Below are positions 1 through 10,351 of a stretch of DNA of 38,325 nt, piece by piece. A program made the position numbers and the translations under genes. The stretch covers positions 1 to 38,325 of the forward strand of contig JAMYHX010000422.1 in assembly GCA_025529335.1 (NCBI GenBank). The letters are read 5' to 3'. The notes beneath the pieces are model-generated. The model searched no databases. It was not told the DNA's origin and was given only the letters and a program-made list of their open reading frames with translations. Numbering within the stretch: position 1 is the stretch's first letter; every line of letters starts with the position of its first letter. This DNA is from Rhizopus sp. PT2906. Taxonomy: Eukaryota > Mucoromycota > Mucoromycetes > Mucorales > Rhizopodaceae.

Positions 1-20
1 TTTTTTTTTTTTTTTTTTTT
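1..20. repeat. poly-T homopolymer at the left edge
   Basis: Twenty consecutive T residues followed by a T-rich leader form the whole visible upstream region of the ERCC1 gene. Pyrimidine-rich leaders precede many starts in this window, but an uninterrupted T20 at the very edge, matched by an A-rich tract on the other side of ERCC1, is unusual. It may be a real homopolymer or an assembly boundary. Confidence 0.9.
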
Positions 21-43
21 CTTTTTTTATCACCTTTAAAATA

Positions 44-296
44 ATGTCTGATCAACAAGAATCCTCCAACACTAAGCCAACTTGGAATATACCTTCAATA
101 GAAGAGATTGAAAGACATAAAACAGAGCAGGCAAAGAAAACATTATCTTTTTTTAAAGCAAAACGAACCATTGCTCAAGTTACACCTGAAGATAACAATG
201 CGTCGTCTTCTTCTTCTGCCACTACTTCAACAGTAGCAGTAACTTCAACACCAACTACCAATTCTTTGCCTACTCCTATTACAAAAATATCAGCAG

Positions 297-329
<33 letters not shown>

Positions 330-1021
330 CGCCATTTATAAGGCCCAGCACATCCTCACCAATCGGTAGAACAATGACCACTACTCCAACAATCCGTCGA
401 ACAACAGGAAATACAATACTCGTAAACCCTACACAACAAAAGAATCCGATTTTAAAGCATGTTCATAATGTTCCTTGGGAGCCATCAGAATCTATTAAAA
501 TGGATTATGTCGTCGGCCAAACTACAGGAGTTATTTATCTTAGTTTACGATATCATCGATTATACCCAACCTATATATACGATCGATTGAACAGCGTAAA
601 AAACTTATATGTTGGTCGGATTTTACTAGTTTACGTAGATGTAGATAGTTTTCATGATGCACTACGTGAAGTGAATCGAATTGCTATCTTAAGCGATTTT
701 ACACTAGTGTTGGCATGGAGTCCTGAAGAGGCAGGACGATATTTAGAAACATTCAAAGCATTTGAGAACAAAGCACCAGATTTGATTCGAGAAAGAGTAG
801 ACGATGAATATTTTGCTAAAATTACAGATTGTTTAACTCAAATTCGAAGTGTGAATAAGACGGATGTTTTGACATTATTATCTACATTTGGATCATTAAA
901 GCAAGTAGCTGAAGCAAAAACTGATGCATTAGCCATGTGTCCTGGTTTTGGTGAACAAAAAGTGAAACGATTACAACAGATTTGGAAACAACCCTTTCTA
1001 GCAAATAAGAAACAAAAATAA
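44..1021 (+). CDS. ERCC1: ERCC1/Rad10-family DNA excision repair protein
   Basis: Non-catalytic partner of the XPF/Rad1 structure-specific endonuclease, which makes the 5' incision in nucleotide excision repair and acts in crosslink repair. The ORF gives 325 residues. Residues 1-120 are low complexity, including a Thr run encoded by an (ACA)n repeat near 297-330. From about residue 122 it follows the family closely: TGNTILVNP, HVHNVPWEP, the central nuclease-like fold (DYVVGQTTGVIYLSLRYH, LAWSPEEAGRYLET) and a C-terminal double helix-hairpin-helix with CPGFGEQKVKRL that would bind XPF. The start at 44 is the first ATG after the poly-T leader. The gene has no intron, whereas most neighbours have two or more, and its stop is followed within 45 bp by long A tracts. 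This raises the possibility of a retrocopy. The reading frame looks intact, so it could be functional. Confidence 0.93.
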
Positions 1022-1064
1022 TAGAAGTAAATTAAAATTTTTTTAAAAAAAAAATTTAATTTAT

Positions 1065-1086
1065 AAAAAAAAAAAAAAAAAAAAAA

Positions 1087-1127
<41 letters not shown>
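1065..1127. repeat. poly-A / T7 / poly-A tract
   Basis: A22, then T7, then A34 lie between the ERCC1 stop and the last recognisable exon of the minus-strand ATPase. Read on the minus strand, the tract lies inside an ATPase intron that opens at 1169 with GTAAAC and never closes within the window. It may be a genuine intron tract, a retrocopy tail, or a collapsed or misjoined assembly site. Confidence 0.9.
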
Positions 1128-1128
<1 letters not shown>

Positions 1129-1169
1129 ATGAGCCCCTTGAAATTGGTATATGTCTTGTTTTTGTTTAC

Positions 1170-3403
1170 CTTTTCCAGCCATGAGAATACGAGGAAGGTC
1201 AACACAAAAGATTTGCTTTTTACGTAAGCGTCCGGCAGCAACCGATTGACCGACGACAAGAGCAGCAGGAAGCAATGGAGAGACAAGCTGACAGATAGCA
1301 AACATGGCATAGAACCAAGCACTGGTTCCCTTTGTGTAGAGCCAAATAGCCAGACCAAGACAGACAAGGCCACAACAAAGTAAGATGAGAAAGACGACCT
1401 TGATCTGTTCATCAAAGATAAATGATACACGTGTAGGAAAGAGAATCTTCTTGACCAGCTCACCCTTATCCGTAGCTGTACCAGTACCTGTGACGAGCGC
1501 CATGACTGGTTTGTCAGGTTCAGTTCGTTGAGCTTGAGAGATGGTAGTGCCTGCGTAGATGGTAGACGTTTTACCTGCGCCCATTTTGTCATATGTTGTC
1601 GGATCGTCTTTTCGAAGTGGAAATTTGCGGATAGGTAAAGGTTCGCCAGTCAAAGAGCTTTCATCTGCAACAATATTACCACTCAAGATCACAGCATCGC
1701 ATGCAGCCGTCTTTCCCTCAGATACCTCAAAGACGTCACCAGGAACGAGTGCAGATGTAGATGCGTGCATCCACTGACCATCGCGAAGAATCTTGACTTC
1801 ATCTGTGAATTCAGCCATCTTCTTGATACGAAGTTCTGACTTGAGACGCACAATCACTTTGACCATAGCCGAAATGAGAATAACAGCCGTATCAGCAATG
1901 CCTACCTGCCAATATGCAAAATAATAAAATAGCCAAAGTGCAGTGAATTGGTAGATGTAAAAGAAGGAAGAAAATTCTCGGAGAATAGCCATGGGTATGT
2001 TAGGAACATAGACCTCAATAAAGTTGGGACCCACCATCTCTTCACGTTCGAGAGCTACTGCAGAACTCAAACCACTATCCAGCTTGGCAAGGTCAGCATT
2101 GGTTTCGCCCAAGTCATAGTGATGTGGTTTGAACAGTTGAATCTTTGGATGATAGACATAGCGAGTACATTGGTAGACAAAGTATTTAGTTCCATTTGCA
2201 GTCTTCTTTAAAGGAGCCGTAGCTACAACAACGTCTAGGCCAGACGCTTTCTTGGCCATCTTTTCGAGGTACCTTACAAAGCGTACGATAGAATCTTCGG
2301 CCTCCAAGAAGATGATGGATGCCTCCTTTCGTTCGATCTGGATGTATTGGCCTTCGTCATAGGTGCACTGGATTCGAAAAAAGTTTGCAAGCCGAGATTT
2401 GAAGATGGTAAGACAAGCAAACCAGAGAAAAAAGACGTACCACATGCCTATGAAAGTACTTGATTGAATCACAGCAACTCCTCGAAAGAAGTAGTAGTTT
2501 TGATAGTAATCGTATACGATCAGGATCATATACGCAACCATGCCAATTGTCTGTAGAATGTACAAAGCAGAAACAATCAATCCAAAGAAATCACGTTTGT
2601 AAGCTTTGATAACCATCTCTTCTTGATCTTCCTCTGTACTCTTACTGCTTATTGAGCCACTGTCAACTGTAGGCGGTTTCTTTTCAGAGTTCACTTTGAG
2701 AGTCTCTTTGATGTCCATGTAGACATCTCGTTTGGACTCGATCACCTTGTGGTAATTGGACTTTATCAGCTTTTCTCTGAAGTTCTTGTAGAGAGCCCAT
2801 GTGCCAAGGAAAAATATACAGGAACCGTAAAAGACGTAGAGAGCAATGAAGACGGGTTCAGTGTAGGTAAGGTTTCCGTAATCTGGTGTAGGACAAGTAC
2901 CCCACATTATCGTATTGGGATTAAGATTCCAAGAGGAAACGTTTGAAAGACCGAGATGACTAGCGCAAACCGTACTTGCTTGTTCTGCCTTATTGGAAGA
3001 GTTGAAGTTGTCAATGTTTACACGAGACTTGTCCAAACATTGGTAAACAGGACCATTCTCAAGAGGAGGAGCCCCTGGACAGGCACACTTTGATATCAGA
3101 TTAGATGAACAAGACTCACGACAGATAGAGTCAACACAATAGGTTTGACCAGGAGGACATGAAGGACGGACGGACGGAGGGCACATGGAAATATCTCGGA
3201 CACATAGGACGGGACAGGGGTATGCATTATATGTTGATAAAGGACACTTGCTGCCGTCAACGTTCCAGCCGTTCACTGCGATTGGGTTAAAACAAACAAA
3301 TAAAAAACAAGGGCATTTATTTACCTGTATTCCAGGCAGGTGTTGCCTGAACCACACAGACAAATAAGAGTGCTGTCAAGTATAACAGACAGTTGTATTT
3401 CAT
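1170..3403 (-). CDS. P5-type (probably P5B) cation/polyamine-transporting ATPase, N-terminal part
   Basis: The N-terminal 728 codons of an ATP13A-like P-type pump; the P5B subgroup moves polyamines across late-endosomal or vacuolar membranes. Exon 1 is 3325-3403, then an intron at 3276-3324, then a long exon to 1170. The spliced start gives a signal-peptide-like stretch (KYNCLLYLTALLFVCVVQA), then a Cys-rich segment of about 100 residues. Several membrane spans follow, then the actuator domain with DESSLTGEPLPI (about residue 565) and the M4 signature SPLLPAALVVGQ (about residue 700). The visible protein ends at RILMAGK, just where the family continues to the DKTGT phosphorylation site. There the sequence enters an intron (GTAAAC at 1169) that runs into poly-A and then ERCC1. 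The P and N domains and the C-terminal membrane half are therefore absent here. The remainder could lie left of base 1, or the gene may be broken. Confidence 0.87.
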
Positions 3404-5097
3404 TTTTAGGTAATAATTCATATAAATTGTCTAAACAAGACAAAACAATGTATATACGTCAGAACTGACAAAGCTTGTTTGAAAAAAAAAAAAAAAAAGT
3501 TCTTTTCCAGAAGCTCAACCGAACAAGGTTGCTTTTATATTTTTCTACTGAGCTTTTGATTCATCTGCACTTGAAACTGAGTTCTTGGAAAATAATAAGC
3601 TATAAATCAATGACAGATCAGGGGTAACAAAAGATCAGAAATGACACCAAGTTTTTACTTTATTGTTTTAATTAAAAGACCGCCTGTCATTAAATCTACT
3701 GTTTTACTGTAACAATCATAGTTTAGATAACATAAAGAGACATGCATTAACAATTTTGATGACTACAAAGATTCTCTGCTACTGTCTACTCTTTTTCTTT
3801 TTTTATTGTTTTTTCAATGTCAAATTACACTCAGAGTCGGGTACTCATTTTCCTTTTTTTTACTTTGCAGAATTCCATTGTAAAGTGGTTACAGAATTAA
3901 GCGGAACAGAATTCATTGACGTAATATGTCCTACAAAGGCATTAAGGCTAACATTCACATCAATAGTTTAACCTGAACAAAGCCAATTTGTTCTACCGTA
4001 AAGAAACAGTCAAGTCATTCAGAAACAAAAAAATAAATCATTCATGATAAACATAAAGGCAATGTGTCTTTCTCTCTATCTCTCTCTCTCTTTTTATAAC
4101 TTTCTCAGGTTCATGCTGCCACCTTTGTGCACAGCCCCTTCCTCCCCCTCTTTTTCTTCACTGATGATTGCATAACTGTTATATGTACGAATATCCTATT
4201 AAGCATTTGCCAGCAGTCTCAACATACCTTGTCCTTTTCTTGACATGACCCTTGAAAAAATAGACTCATTCATACATCATATTATTCTATTGATCTTTCT
4301 AATTGTTCTTTTAGTACTAAATATTGAAAGCGCAACATATAAAATTGACTATACCAAATTTAGTTTAGAGGAAAAACTAAGGTCGTTCGGGGCTTACATG
4401 AATACTTTGTTTTTATATAAGCATACATATATAAAAAAAGCTTATTTAAGAGCCAAACACACACACACACACCCTTTGCTACATCTGAAATAGTATTTGC
4501 TCGGATTTATTTGCACGTTATGTCCAACCAAAAGTCTCACACGCTGTACTTTCTCTTATTTTCTTTATTCTTTTCCTTTCCCAGCTTGTTTCCTCCGACA
4601 GATTTTTTTTTTTTCAAAGGAACCGTGTCACACACGAATGGTATCCGTGTTTCTCCATCTTTTACTGTGGGGATAATTACGTCTCATTATGGCAGTCATC
4701 TGAATGAGAATTAAAGTCGTGACTTTAGTTATTTGTATTATGAACTCTCTCTCTAAGAATTAAGCTTTGGTTCTTATAGCTGATCAAGATCCTGGATCGA
4801 ACTCAAGCTAGTATGGAGAAAAGAGGTCGCATTCTTGAAAGGTATATACTCTGCGATATCTTTAGTATTAGACAAATTGAATACTAGCCATTCCTTTGGT
4901 AGTGATATATATTTGATTTATTGTTACAGCGTTTTACGCTCAAATCAGATATAGCAACTATAACATCAAAGCTTTTCACAAAGAACTTTGGAGCCTTTTA
5001 TGTCCCCTCAGTTGAAGTCACAGACGCATCACAGAAACAAGTCAAAGCATACATTTTTTTTTTATCTGTTTTTCTCTTTCTCTCTTTTTTTGTAATC
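3404..5097. other. intergenic region between divergent ATPase and permease genes
   Basis: About 1.7 kb of AT-rich DNA with no ORF that resembles a protein and no tRNA-like fold that I can see. It contains A/T homopolymers (near 3481-3498 and 4603-4612), a CT-rich run near 4071-4092 and a CA dinucleotide repeat at 4457-4472. A pyrimidine-rich tract at 5052-5091 directly precedes the permease ATG. The region must hold both divergent promoters. Confidence 0.6.
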
Positions 5098-7368
5098 ATG
5101 GCGCATGATGACAATAGAATGGCAGAATCCAGCATAGATTTGCAAATTAGTGAAAAGATCTCTACAGAAAATGATCAAAGTAAATGCTTAATCTGTTTTT
5201 TTTTTTTTTGCGAGATTGAAAGACTAAAACACAATAAAGATACTATTTTGCATCCTCCGCCTTCTTTTGCAGAATCAGAATTTTACCAGATCAAGATGAG
5301 ACAACTAAAAAAGAGGCGTGGATATGCATTAAAGGGAACAAACATACCTTCTCGTTATCCCAACTTGAGTAATCTTTGGGAGTTTGCTGGGTAAGAAATA
5401 TAAGCAAATCCTAATCTGTTACTAATACACCTAAAGTTGGGGAAGCACATATTATGTAGAAATAGAACCATCTGATATAGAGCGATATGAAAGGGAGTCC
5501 AAGAGAAAGACAGCCATAGGTCAATGGAGAGCTACATCCATTGCTGGTAACGATCTGATTGCCTCCGTGCTATACTCAATTGGACCGTGCGCTGTTCAGT
5601 CGGGGAAATATGCGCCTATTTCTATGCTACTGGTCGCCTTATTGATGTATCCAATGAAGCGTATTATTACAGAAGTTGCCACAGCAATGCCTTTAAATGG
5701 AGGAACATATAATGCACTGCTAAACACCACTTCAAAGGCAGCTGCCGCCGTTGCTGCCTGTCTATCTATATTAGATTATCTAGCAACATGTGTTGTATCT
5801 GCATCTACAGCTTCAGCTTATTTAGCAGCAGAAGTTGAATTACCTGCCAAGTTAACACCCTTCATCATTACTATTATCATCTTGATTGTTTTTTCATTCA
5901 TTTGCATCTTGGGTCTAAGAGAATCATCAACCTTGACTCTATCCATTTTCACACTCCATTTGATCACTCTTGCTGCTGTTATGATCACTAGTGTCGTTGC
6001 CTGGGCCAAACATGGTAGTCAGACACTCGTAGACAACTGGTATAATACACCCGATCTTCCTGGATCCAATCCTGTCTTATTGATCTTGAAAGGCTCTTGT
6101 ATAGGTCTATTGGGCGTTACTGGCTTTGAGGTAAACATGGATGACAACAGATAATGAAATGCTAACATGGTCTAGTCTGCAGAAAATTACATTGAAGACC
6201 TAAAACCAAACACATTTCCTAAAGTCATGAATAATATGTTTGGTTTTCTATTTATTATCAATGCACCATTGACGCTGCTGACAACAGCACTTGTACCAAT
6301 CAACGTCATTCAAGCAAACGCTGCTAACGTCGTATCCATTCTTGGACAGTACGCAACAGGTGGTAGTCGATGGTTACGGATGTGGATTATGATAGACGCT
6401 GTTATTGTTCTCTGTGCGGGTGTACTGACAGGTCTTATTGGAGCTGTTGGCCTAGTACAAAGGCTGGCTAATGATGGCATTTTACCTAAATTCTTTTTAA
6501 TCCGAAACCCGCTGACAGGGTCCTATCAATACATTGTCTTGGTATTCTTGATTTTGAGTATCACGTTGTATGCTATTGTTGGAGGAGACACAAGTTCACT
6601 ATCTGGCGTCTTTGCTGTAGCATTCCTTGGTAGTTTATCTACGTTTGCGGTGGCTAATATACTGATAAAGTATAAACGTGATCGACTGCCACGCCCAGTC
6701 AAGGTCTCACTAGGCGTATCAGTACTTGTGTTCTTGGTACTACTGACTGGTCTTGTTGGCAACATTATTATTGATCCCCATATTGCAGAATATTTTATCA
6801 TATATTTTGTAGTTGTCTTGGCAGTCGTATTGACCATGTTGAAACGATGCTGGCTATGGAAGCTTTGTTACTGGCTATTTGACCAAATGGGCTTGCAGCA
6901 TAAATATCCTCGCCTGTCAGAAAGAATAGAGAATTATATACAAAACCACATCAAGAATATCAGAAAGAATCCCAGTGTATTTTTTTTGAATACGGATGAA
7001 CCACATGTGATGAACAAGGCTATACAATACATCAAAAAGAATGAACATACAGGACAAATCAAGTTTGTTTATCTGTATGAACATTTGGATGATATTCCTG
7101 AGGAACTAGAAGTGAATCATAGAATGCTAGATGAAGTATACCCAAAGATTCAAATCGATCTTGTAACAATAGTTTATATAAAGACAAATAGAGACAATAC
7201 TAAGCCTCTTTTTAGGTTTTTATCCAAGGAAAATTCAACCCTGCTACTGTTGATGCTATCTCGAGACAGCTGGATATACCAAAGGCACAGATGTTTATGG
7301 CCTGTCCTGGACCAAACCTGACATATTCATTTGGAGAGTTTGGAGGAATGAGAATTATAATGCTTTAA
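5098..7368 (+). CDS. APC-superfamily amino-acid permease with a cytosolic C-terminal domain
   Basis: Membrane transporter of 677 residues in five exons (introns 5180-5272, 5391-5436, 6131-6175, 7163-7215). The splices restore continuous motifs such as EFAGWGSTYYVEIEP and GFE-SAENYIED; the latter is the helix-6 FE-x-AENYxED signature of APC amino-acid transporters. Residues from about 90 carry IAGNDLIASVLYSIGP (helix 1) and then about twelve hydrophobic spans up to about residue 490. The remaining 180 residues are soluble, with an alternating strand/helix pattern (NPSVFFLNTDEPHVMNKAIQ, FVYLYEHLDDIPEEL, PKAQMFMACPGPN) that resembles nucleotide-binding or universal-stress-type appendages on some transporters; that comparison is inference. 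The ATG at 5098 follows a pyrimidine-rich leader, and exon 1 joins in frame. An AATAAA lies at 7367-7372, overlapping the stop. Substrate is unknown. Confidence 0.88.
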
Positions 7369-7539
7369 TAAAAGTTTATATATCATTATAGAAGCATGTC
7401 TCAACTATCATCAATATAATGCACATACAACCAAGTCATTTCTCATCACAGATGATAAATAGGTTGGATAAAAAAGACGCCTTGCACATGTATGAAATGC
7501 TAAAAAAAATAAAGTTGGAATTTATTTGTGAACAAAACT

Positions 7540-7915
7540 TTAGTTGATCTTTAAGAGTTCGACTTCAAAGACCAAAGTAGAGTTAGGAGGAATGACAGGA
7601 GGGAAACCACGGGCACCGTAGGCGTAATCAGGAGTACAGATTAACTTAGCCTTTTGACCGAGAGATAATTGAGGAACACCTTCATCCCAACCTTTGATAA
7701 CACGACCAACACCAATCTTTGTAACGAAAGGTTGATTACGGTCACGAGAAGAGTCAAATTTGCTACCGCCGTCCAAGAGAGTGCCAACATAGTGCATAGT
7801 GACAGTATCACCAGCCTTGGGGAAGTTGACTCCGTCGCCTTTTTGAATAGTTTCGATACTGTTTAAAATAAGAATATGTGCTTGGCCATCACAAACAAAC
7901 TTACGTAACACCCAT
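7540..7915 (-). CDS. fkbA: FKBP12-type peptidyl-prolyl cis-trans isomerase
   Basis: A 109-residue single-domain immunophilin that interconverts proline peptide bonds and is the expected cytosolic receptor for FK506 and rapamycin. Exon 1 is only 11 nt of coding sequence (7905-7915, ATG GGT GTT AC), followed by a 46-nt intron (7859-7904) and the main exon. Splicing gives the classic start MGVTIETIQKGDGVNFP. A longer unspliced reading frame runs on to 7974 but lacks this start. Drug- and active-site positions known for the family are present: Tyr in MHYVG, Phe in KFDSSRD, Trp in IKGWDEGV and Tyr in PDYAYGARGF, with C-terminal VFEVELLKIN. It diverges from the CHORD co-chaperone gene across about 1.07 kb. 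Confidence 0.96.
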
Positions 7916-8982
7916 TTTTTAAACTTTTGTGTAAGAAAGAAAGAAAAAAAAAAACTCAAACGATACGCGGCCATGAGATTTTATAGGTCTAACAGAAAAA
8001 ATGATTGTCATTGGCCAAAGTTGGTTACATCACTTTAAGCTTTTAAGCTCAGTTATTACAGAGAAAATATCAAGAAAAGCGTGAATAAAACTCTTACACT
8101 GTTTGAGATGTTTTATAAGCATCAATATTAAGCAAACTGAATACACACGAAAAAAAAAAAAAAAGAGAGGGAGAAGAAAAGAATGTATACTTGTATTTTA
8201 TCTGCTATTATTATATAAACATCACTCATAGAGCGTTCATAGCCTTGTTTTATATTTAATCTTGATTTATAAACATAAGTCACGTCATTGGCTTTGCTTT
8301 CGCATAAACAAAATTCTTAAAAATATTATATTGTCATTGATATCATGTGAACAGCCTAGTAATCGACAGCATAGAAAATACTTTAACATTTACAAGATAA
8401 GGATGATACAAAAGCATCAAAGGAAAATTCATAATTAATGCGCATGGGCTTATGAATAATTGCCAAACTGGGTCAAAAGAAAGATGGAAGCTGCCAATGA
8501 TATGTCTATAAAACAAGATGCAGGTGCTATGTAAACAAATTGAAACCGGTCCTGGCAACAAAGTGCCATAGTAAAATCCACATTCTTTTTTCGTTCAATA
8601 TATTCAGCCATGTTCATTGAATATAATAGTGTACATTCATATATGTGCATGTTCATATCCCTGTAAACAAAAGACCTACAGGTCAATTGTGTACAACTTG
8701 ACGACATTCTCTCAGAAAGACATTGTCTATTATTCTTCTATACTATTAATAATTCAATAAATGAGCATAGTACATTCGTTATTTCAAATACAAAAGCAAA
8801 GTGCATACATTTCTTTCGAGAAATTTCTCGACTTGAGTGAATAAACTGACAGCTTGGACATAAATTAGGTGTAGCCAATCAGACAACAGATTGATGTAAC
8901 AAATTTTTACAAAGCCGCAAGTTATATGAGAAGCATCTCCCCTCCTTTCTTTCTCTTTTTCTTCTTATTACATACGTCTCTA
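7916..8982. other. intergenic region between FKBP and CHORD genes
   Basis: A divergent promoter region of about 1.07 kb. The only specific element I recognise is the heat-shock-element palindrome at 8814-8831. It also has an A14 run near 8151 and a pyrimidine-rich leader at 8939-8968. The short reverse-strand frames around 8343-8707 look random. Confidence 0.6.
8814..8831. promoter_or_regulatory. putative heat-shock element, perfect palindrome
   Basis: The sequence TTTCG AGAAA TTTCT consists of three contiguous alternating nTTCn/nGAAn pentamers, the consensus for trimeric Hsf1. It sits inside a perfect 16-nt palindrome, TCGAGAAATTTCTCGA (8816-8831). It lies about 155 bp upstream of the CHORD co-chaperone ATG. 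Heat regulation of CHORD-containing Hsp90 co-chaperones is known in other eukaryotes; control here is inferred from the motif and its position. Confidence 0.6.
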
Positions 8983-10159
8983 ATGCCCAAGTGTACTCGT
9001 AAAGGCTGTGGAAAAGAATTTACTGAAGAGGAAAACAAAGACAACGGTAACAAGAAAACTTGACTCTGTATACGTCCTTATTGACCTTTTCTTGTTAGTC
9101 TGTCAATTTCACGAAGGAGCCCCTGTCTTCCATGAAGGTAAATAATAGAAATAATAATAAAAAGCAATTAAACTTATCATTATTCAAGGTTTAAAGGGCT
9201 GGTCTTGTTGTAAAAAACGTGTATCTGATTTTGATGAATTCCTCCAAATTCCTGGATGTACATTTGGTCGACATTCAACTGAAGCCCCAGTTCAGCCTGC
9301 CAAAGAGGAAAATAAACCAGCTGCAAAAGCAAGCCATGTGACTAAGGATGGAGTTGAAGTATACGGCAAGCAGACGTCTGCTCCTGCTGCTCCTGCTGTT
9401 TCCTCTCCAGTCGTTCCTCACACACCAGCCGAAGAGAAGAAAGTAGAAGAGATAATAGAAGAAGAGGATGATGAATCAGTTCCAGTTGCTGAAGGTACCA
9501 CCTGTAAGAGACGCGGTTGTGGTCATGCATTCAAAGATCAAGAGACATCTCGTGGACCAGAGGCCAAATGTCTTCATCATCCAGGCGCACCCATTTTCCA
9601 TGAAGGATCCAAGGGCTGGAGCTGTTGTAACCGTAGAGTCCTTGATTTTGATGAGTTCTTAAAGATTCCAGGATGTAAAGAAGGAAAACATTTGTTTGTG
9701 AGCAAGAATAACCAAAATGGTGAAGAATTGGTTGACTGTCGTACTGACTGGTATCAGACACAAACACATGTCATTTTCAGCATTTTTGCAAAGAATAAGG
9801 AAGATACCCAAGTTCACTTTAAAGAGAATTCAATTGATGTGGATATCAAAATGAAGGGCAATAAGCGTTATAAAAAGACTTTTCCCCTATTCCAGTCTAT
9901 TGATACAAGTGCATCTAAATTCACAGCACTTTCTACTAAAGTCGAAATTAACTTGAAAAAGACAAGTGGAATATCATGGGCTGCATTTGAACCTACAGAT
10001 GAAGTAAAGACATGGACCACTTTTGGTGTCACAGGAGGCGGAGGCACAGTGGGTGCCAAAGAGGTAATGAATAATAATAATAAGAGAGAGACGATATTGA
10101 CTCTATGAATATAGATGTATTATAATGCTGATGCACCTTTGAATTATACACGCAAATAA
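8983..10159 (+). CDS. CHORD- and CS-domain Hsp90 co-chaperone (CHORDC1/CHP-1/RAR1 family)
   Basis: A 340-residue zinc-binding co-chaperone expected to contact Hsp90 through its CHORD and CS domains. Four exons, with introns 9047-9098, 9138-9188 and 10064-10114. CHORD-I (residues 2-60) starts MPKCTRKGCGKEF and is interrupted by two introns, continuing CQFHEGAPVFHE and GLKGWSCCKKRVSDFDEF. A Pro/Ala- and Glu-rich linker follows. CHORD-II (about 140-200) repeats the pattern: CKRRGCGHAF, CLHHPGAPIFHEG, KGWSCCNRRVLDFDEF. The CS domain (about 217-310) begins DCRTDWYQTQTHV. Reading through the last intron would give a poor tail and stop; splicing gives MYYNADAPLNYTRK, which fits better. The intron positions are my assignment. 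A heat-shock element lies upstream. Confidence 0.94.
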
Positions 10160-10351
10160 ATAAATTATTAGACAATCAAAATATTAAAGTAGATTATCGT
10201 AAATTTCGTTATAGACAATTGTGAATAGAGGACATTTGTCTATAACTAAAGTTTGTATTAATCACTAGCGATAACTGGTAGAGGTTAAATTTTAAATTTC
10301 TTTCAGGAATACTCTCAAGGGCGACTTCCTTCATTTCGTAACGACTTTAGT

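Noticed and set aside
175..381. Minus-strand frame with a long Val run opposite ERCC1
   Set aside because: It is the complement of the (ACA)n repeat encoding poly-Thr in ERCC1.
4245..4493. Hydrophobic plus-strand frame of 82 codons
   Set aside because: Hydrophobicity follows from T-rich DNA, it ends in the CA repeat, and no family or splice partner is visible.
4511..4714. Frame of 67 codons upstream of the permease
   Set aside because: Phe/Ser-rich because of CT/T tracts; no motif, no link to the permease exons.
7916..7974. Longer FKBP N-terminus from the unspliced frame
   Set aside because: The spliced 11-nt first exon gives the canonical MGVTIETIQKG start with good splice sites.
8343..8707. 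Two overlapping minus-strand frames between FKBP and CHORD genes
   Set aside because: No family resemblance, overlapping each other in different frames, ordinary for AT-rich intergenic DNA.
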